DNA of 64,000 nucleotides. Source: Streptomyces sp. SW4 (GTDB lineage Bacteria > Actinomycetota > Actinomycetes > Streptomycetales > Streptomycetaceae). The notes under the pieces were generated by a model. The model was given only the letters and a program-made list of their open reading frames with translations. It was not told where the DNA came from and made no database searches. How positions within the stretch are numbered: position 1 is the first letter of the stretch; each line of letters starts with the position of its first letter. Shown in pieces: positions 61,479 to 64,000 of the stretch. Position numbers and translations under genes: made by a program. Where the stretch lies: contig QKWM01000001.1 in NCBI GenBank assembly GCA_003248315.1, positions 310,001 through 374,000 on the forward strand. Reading direction: 5' to 3'.

Positions 61479-62398
61479 CCGTGCTGGGGGCCGTGATGCG
61501 GCCGCTGTTCGAGGTCGCCCCGGCCGATCTGCCGGCCGCGGCCACGGACACCGGCGCCACCGCGGAACGACTGAGCAAAGTGGTGTACACGGTGACGGAG
61601 TGCTGCCAGACCACGCTGCTCAACCGGCGGGAGCCGGCGCTGCTGCGCAAGCTCGACGCCTACCCCGAGGAACTGCGCGGGTTCGCCTACGAGGGGGCGG
61701 GCGTCGCCCTCGCCGCCCTGGACCAGCTGCTGCCGTGGGGACGGCGCACCCGCCGCTTCGCGGACGGAGCCGCACGCCCGTACGTGTTCGCCGTCTACCT
61801 CGGCGCGGGCATGGGACTGGCCCGGCTGCGCCGCAACCCCGAACCCTTCCGCCGCCGCCTCGGGGACGACGTGTTCAACTGGGCGGTCCTGGACGGCTAC
61901 GGCTTCCACGAGGGCTTCTTCGCGCACCGCCGGCACGTCCAGGAGCGCGCCGTGCCCCGCCACCTCAGCGGCTATGCGCTGTGCGCCTTCGACCACGGCC
62001 TGGGACGCAGCATCTGGTTCGCGACGGGCGCCGACGTCCAGCGGGTCGTGGCCACCATCGAGGCGTTCCCCGCGGCCCGCCGCGGCGACCTGTGGGCCGG
62101 TGTCGGCCTGGCGTGCGGCTACACCGGCGGCGTCGGCCGGCCGACGGTCGAGCGGCTGCGCGACCGCGCCGGAGCCCACCGCGCACGGCTCGCGGAGGGC
62201 GTGGTCGTCGCGGCCAGGGCCCGGCACCAGGTCGGCAACGAGGCCGAGCACAACGAGACCGCCTGCCGGGTGATCTGCGGAATCGACAGCCGCGAGGCGG
62301 CGGACCTCGCCGCCGCCGCCCTGACGGGCCTGCCGGCCGACGGGGTCGAACCGGCCTACGCGCTCTGGCGCGAGCGCATCCGCCGCCCATTCGCCTGA
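61475..62398 (+). CDS. DUF1702 family protein, paralog B
   Basis: 307 residues, continuous. FAYEGAGVALAALDQL, VLDGYGFHEGFFAH, FDHGLGRSIWFATG and GVGLACGYTGGVGRP align with paralog A block by block. The N-terminal part has an extra ECCQTTLL stretch with two Cys. No signal peptide or membrane helix. Coupled to paralog A. Confidence 0.85.
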   Translation: MTVLGAVMRPLFEVAPADLPAAATDTGATAERLSKVVYTVTECCQTTLLNRREPALLRKLDAYPEELRGFAYEGAGVALAALDQLLPWGRRTRRFADGAARPYVFAVYLGAGMGLARLRRNPEPFRRRLGDDVFNWAVLDGYGFHEGFFAHRRHVQERAVPRHLSGYALCAFDHGLGRSIWFATGADVQRVVATIEAFPAARRGDLWAGVGLACGYTGGVGRPTVERLRDRAGAHRARLAEGVVVAARARHQVGNEAEHNETACRVICGIDSREAADLAAAALTGLPADGVEPAYALWRERIRRPFA

Positions 62399-62442
62399 CC
62401 ACCTCCCCGACCACCGGTCGACCCGCTCGACGAGGGGGAAAC

Positions 62443-63751
62443 GTGTCCCAATCCGAAATCGCCATCCACTTCTTCCTGCAACTGACCGCCATCCTCGCGG
62501 CCTGCCGCCTGGTCGGCCTGCTCGTCCGCCGGATCGGACAGCCGCAGGTCGTGGGGGAGATGATCGCCGGCGTACTGCTGGGCCCCTCACTGCTGGGCCT
62601 GCTGTGGCCCGAGTGGCAGGAGAAGCTGTTCCCGTCCGGGCCGTCGATGACCATGATCTATGTGGTCAGCCAGGTCGGACTGGCGCTGTACATGTTCCTG
62701 GTGGGCCTGGAGTTCGACACCGGGCTGATCCGGCACCGGCTCCCCAGCGCCGTCTCCATCTCCCTGTCCGGGATCTTCGCACCGCTCGTCCTGGGCGCGC
62801 TGACCGCCTGGCTGCTCGTCCAGCAGGACGGCACCTTCTTCACCGAGGGCGTCGAGACCTGGCAGGCCATGCTGTTCCTCGGCTCGGCCATCGCCATCAC
62901 CGCCTTCCCGATGCTCGCCCGCATCATCTTCGAACGGCGGCTGACCGGGACGTCGCTGGGCACCCTGGCGCTGGCCGCCGGGCCACCGACGACGCCATCT
63001 CCTGGTGCCTGCTCGCCGTCGTCCTCGCCGTCTTCAAGAACGACATGCAGATCGCCCTGCTGGCCATCGGCGGCGGTATCGCCTACGCCGTCGTGGTCCT
63101 CACCGCGGGCCGGCGGGTACTGAGCCGGCTGGGGACAGGGCCGAGCGGGAGGGCGGCGTCAGCTCGCCGATGACGGCGCTGGTGCTGATGCTGCTGATGC
63201 TGGCCGCCTGGTTCACCGACCACGTCGGCATCTACGCGGTCTTCGGCGCCTTCATCCTCGGCGCCGCGATGCCGCGCGGAGTCTTCGCCGACCGCATCCG
63301 CCAGGCGTTCGAACCGCTCACCACCCATCTGCTGCTGCCGCTGTTCTTCGTCTTCTCGGGCCTGAACACCCAGATCGGCCTGGTCAACTCGGTGTACCTG
63401 TGGGGCATCGCGCTGCTCGTGCTCGTCGTCTCCGTCCTCGGCAAGGGCGTCGCCTGCTGGTTCGCCGCCCGGCTCAACAAGGAACCCCAGCGCGAGGCGC
63501 TGGCACTGGGCAGCCTGATGAACGCCCGCGGTCTGATGGAGCTGATCCTGCTCAACATCGGTCTCCAGGCCGGCCTGATCACCCCGACCCTGTTCACGAT
63601 CCTGGTGTTCATGGCCATCGCGACGACGCTCATGGCCACACCCCTGTTCGAGTTCGTCTACGGCCGGTTCCGCCCCCGGCCGGCCCCCACGGCCCCGGCC
63701 CCCGAAGGACCCGCCCCGGAACTCGCCGAGCTGCCGGGAGGCGGACGATGA
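62443..63751 (+). CDS. Cation/proton antiporter, CPA2 (KefB/NapA) type
   Basis: About 436 residues after repair. About 12-13 membrane helices; GQPQVVGEMIAGVLLGPSLL, LALYMFLVGLEFD, and the ATDDAISWCLLAVVLA helix carrying the ion-binding Asp pair, then NARGLMELILLNIGL. Breaks near 62982 and 63145. GTG 62443 with GAGGGGGAA. It may provide ion balance, pH adjustment or product resistance. The next DUF1702 gene starts within its stop codon. Confidence 0.9.
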
Positions 63752-64000
63752 GCCTGCCCCTCGCAGCCCTGCTCAAGCCCCTCTTCCCGCTCTCCGCGGA
63801 CTCCTTCCCCGAGATGGCCGCCGAACGCTTCGGCGCCCAGGAGGACATGGAGACGACCTGGCTCACCTTCGAACCGGTCGCCCGCACCCTCGTCGACAGC
63901 TTCTACCTGACGCTGGACCACCCCCGCCACGACGAGCTGGTCCCCCGGCTCGACGCCGTGCCGCCCGGTCTGCGCGGCATCGCCTACGAGGGCGCCGGCA
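63748..64000 (+). CDS. DUF1702 family protein, paralog C (runs off right edge)
   Basis: The first 84 residues are visible, starting MSLPLAALLKPLFPLSADSF and ending at LRGIAYEGAG, the same position as the first DUF1702 block of paralogs A and B. ATGA overlap with the antiporter stop. The operon therefore continues beyond the window. Confidence 0.8.
   Translation, partial: MSLPLAALLKPLFPLSADSFPEMAAERFGAQEDMETTWLTFEPVARTLVDSFYLTLDHPRHDELVPRLDAVPPGLRGIAYEGAG

Noticed and set aside
48683..64000. A typical enediyne cluster
   Set aside because: DUF1702 genes fit, but the PKS has the order KS-AT-DH-KR-ACP and no PKSE, UnbV or UnbU is visible in the window.

Overview
The base composition (very high G+C), SARP and BlaI/M56 regulators, the vitamin B12 genes and the biosynthetic gene content point to a Streptomyces or close relative. 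A technical caveat applies throughout. About 60 reading-frame breaks interrupt otherwise well-conserved genes. Nearly all those I resolved are repaired by adding one base, usually to a run of G or C. They look like base-calling deletions, not biology, so I give each gene its full repaired extent and note the breaks.

Left part (1-16.3 kb), housekeeping and regulation: a partial Dps, an alpha/beta hydrolase, a thiolase and an acyl-CoA ligase; cobK and cobF on either side of a DHA2-type efflux pump; a DUF309 gene; tRNA-Pro(GGG); a sugar-nucleotide epimerase coupled to a MurG-like glycosyltransferase, divergent from an OmpR-type two-component system; a NUDIX hydrolase; a TerB protein; and a BlaI-M56 peptidase pair.

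Middle (16.4-30.9 kb), inositol and sugar use: iolD-iolB-aldolase-like-iolC on the minus strand are divergent from an ABC sugar importer plus an IolE-like isomerase. The two transcripts share paired inverted operators over their -35 boxes. An IolG-like dehydrogenase, a LacI regulator, a second Gfo/Idh/MocA oxidoreductase with its own LacI regulator and visible operators, and a cupin follow. This block lies between two identical tRNA-Pro(GGG) genes.

Island (31.07-37.18 kb): a 6.1-kb integrated element sits in the second tRNA-Pro gene, bounded by a 40-bp att direct repeat. It holds a tyrosine integrase, two genes truncated head to head, iteron-like repeats, an AT-richer HEPN protein resembling the anti-phage protein ApeA, an XRE-TPR regulator, a small histidine-kinase-like ATPase and a DUF7848 protein.

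Right part (37.2-64 kb): asparagine synthase, small genes, a rhodanese-type sulfurtransferase and an efflux pump lead into a methyltransferase/SCP2/VOC operon and two SARP regulators with a TetR regulator. A polyketide biosynthetic cluster follows. Three consecutive flavin-dependent halogenase paralogs, a type II thioesterase, one iterative type I PKS (KS-AT-DH-KR-ACP) and three DUF1702 paralogs with a cation/proton antiporter form one translationally coupled operon that runs off the right edge. DUF1702 proteins are known from enediyne cassettes, but this PKS does not have the enediyne PKS layout. This combination is the best candidate here for an undescribed pathway. The ApeA-like gene on the island is the second.
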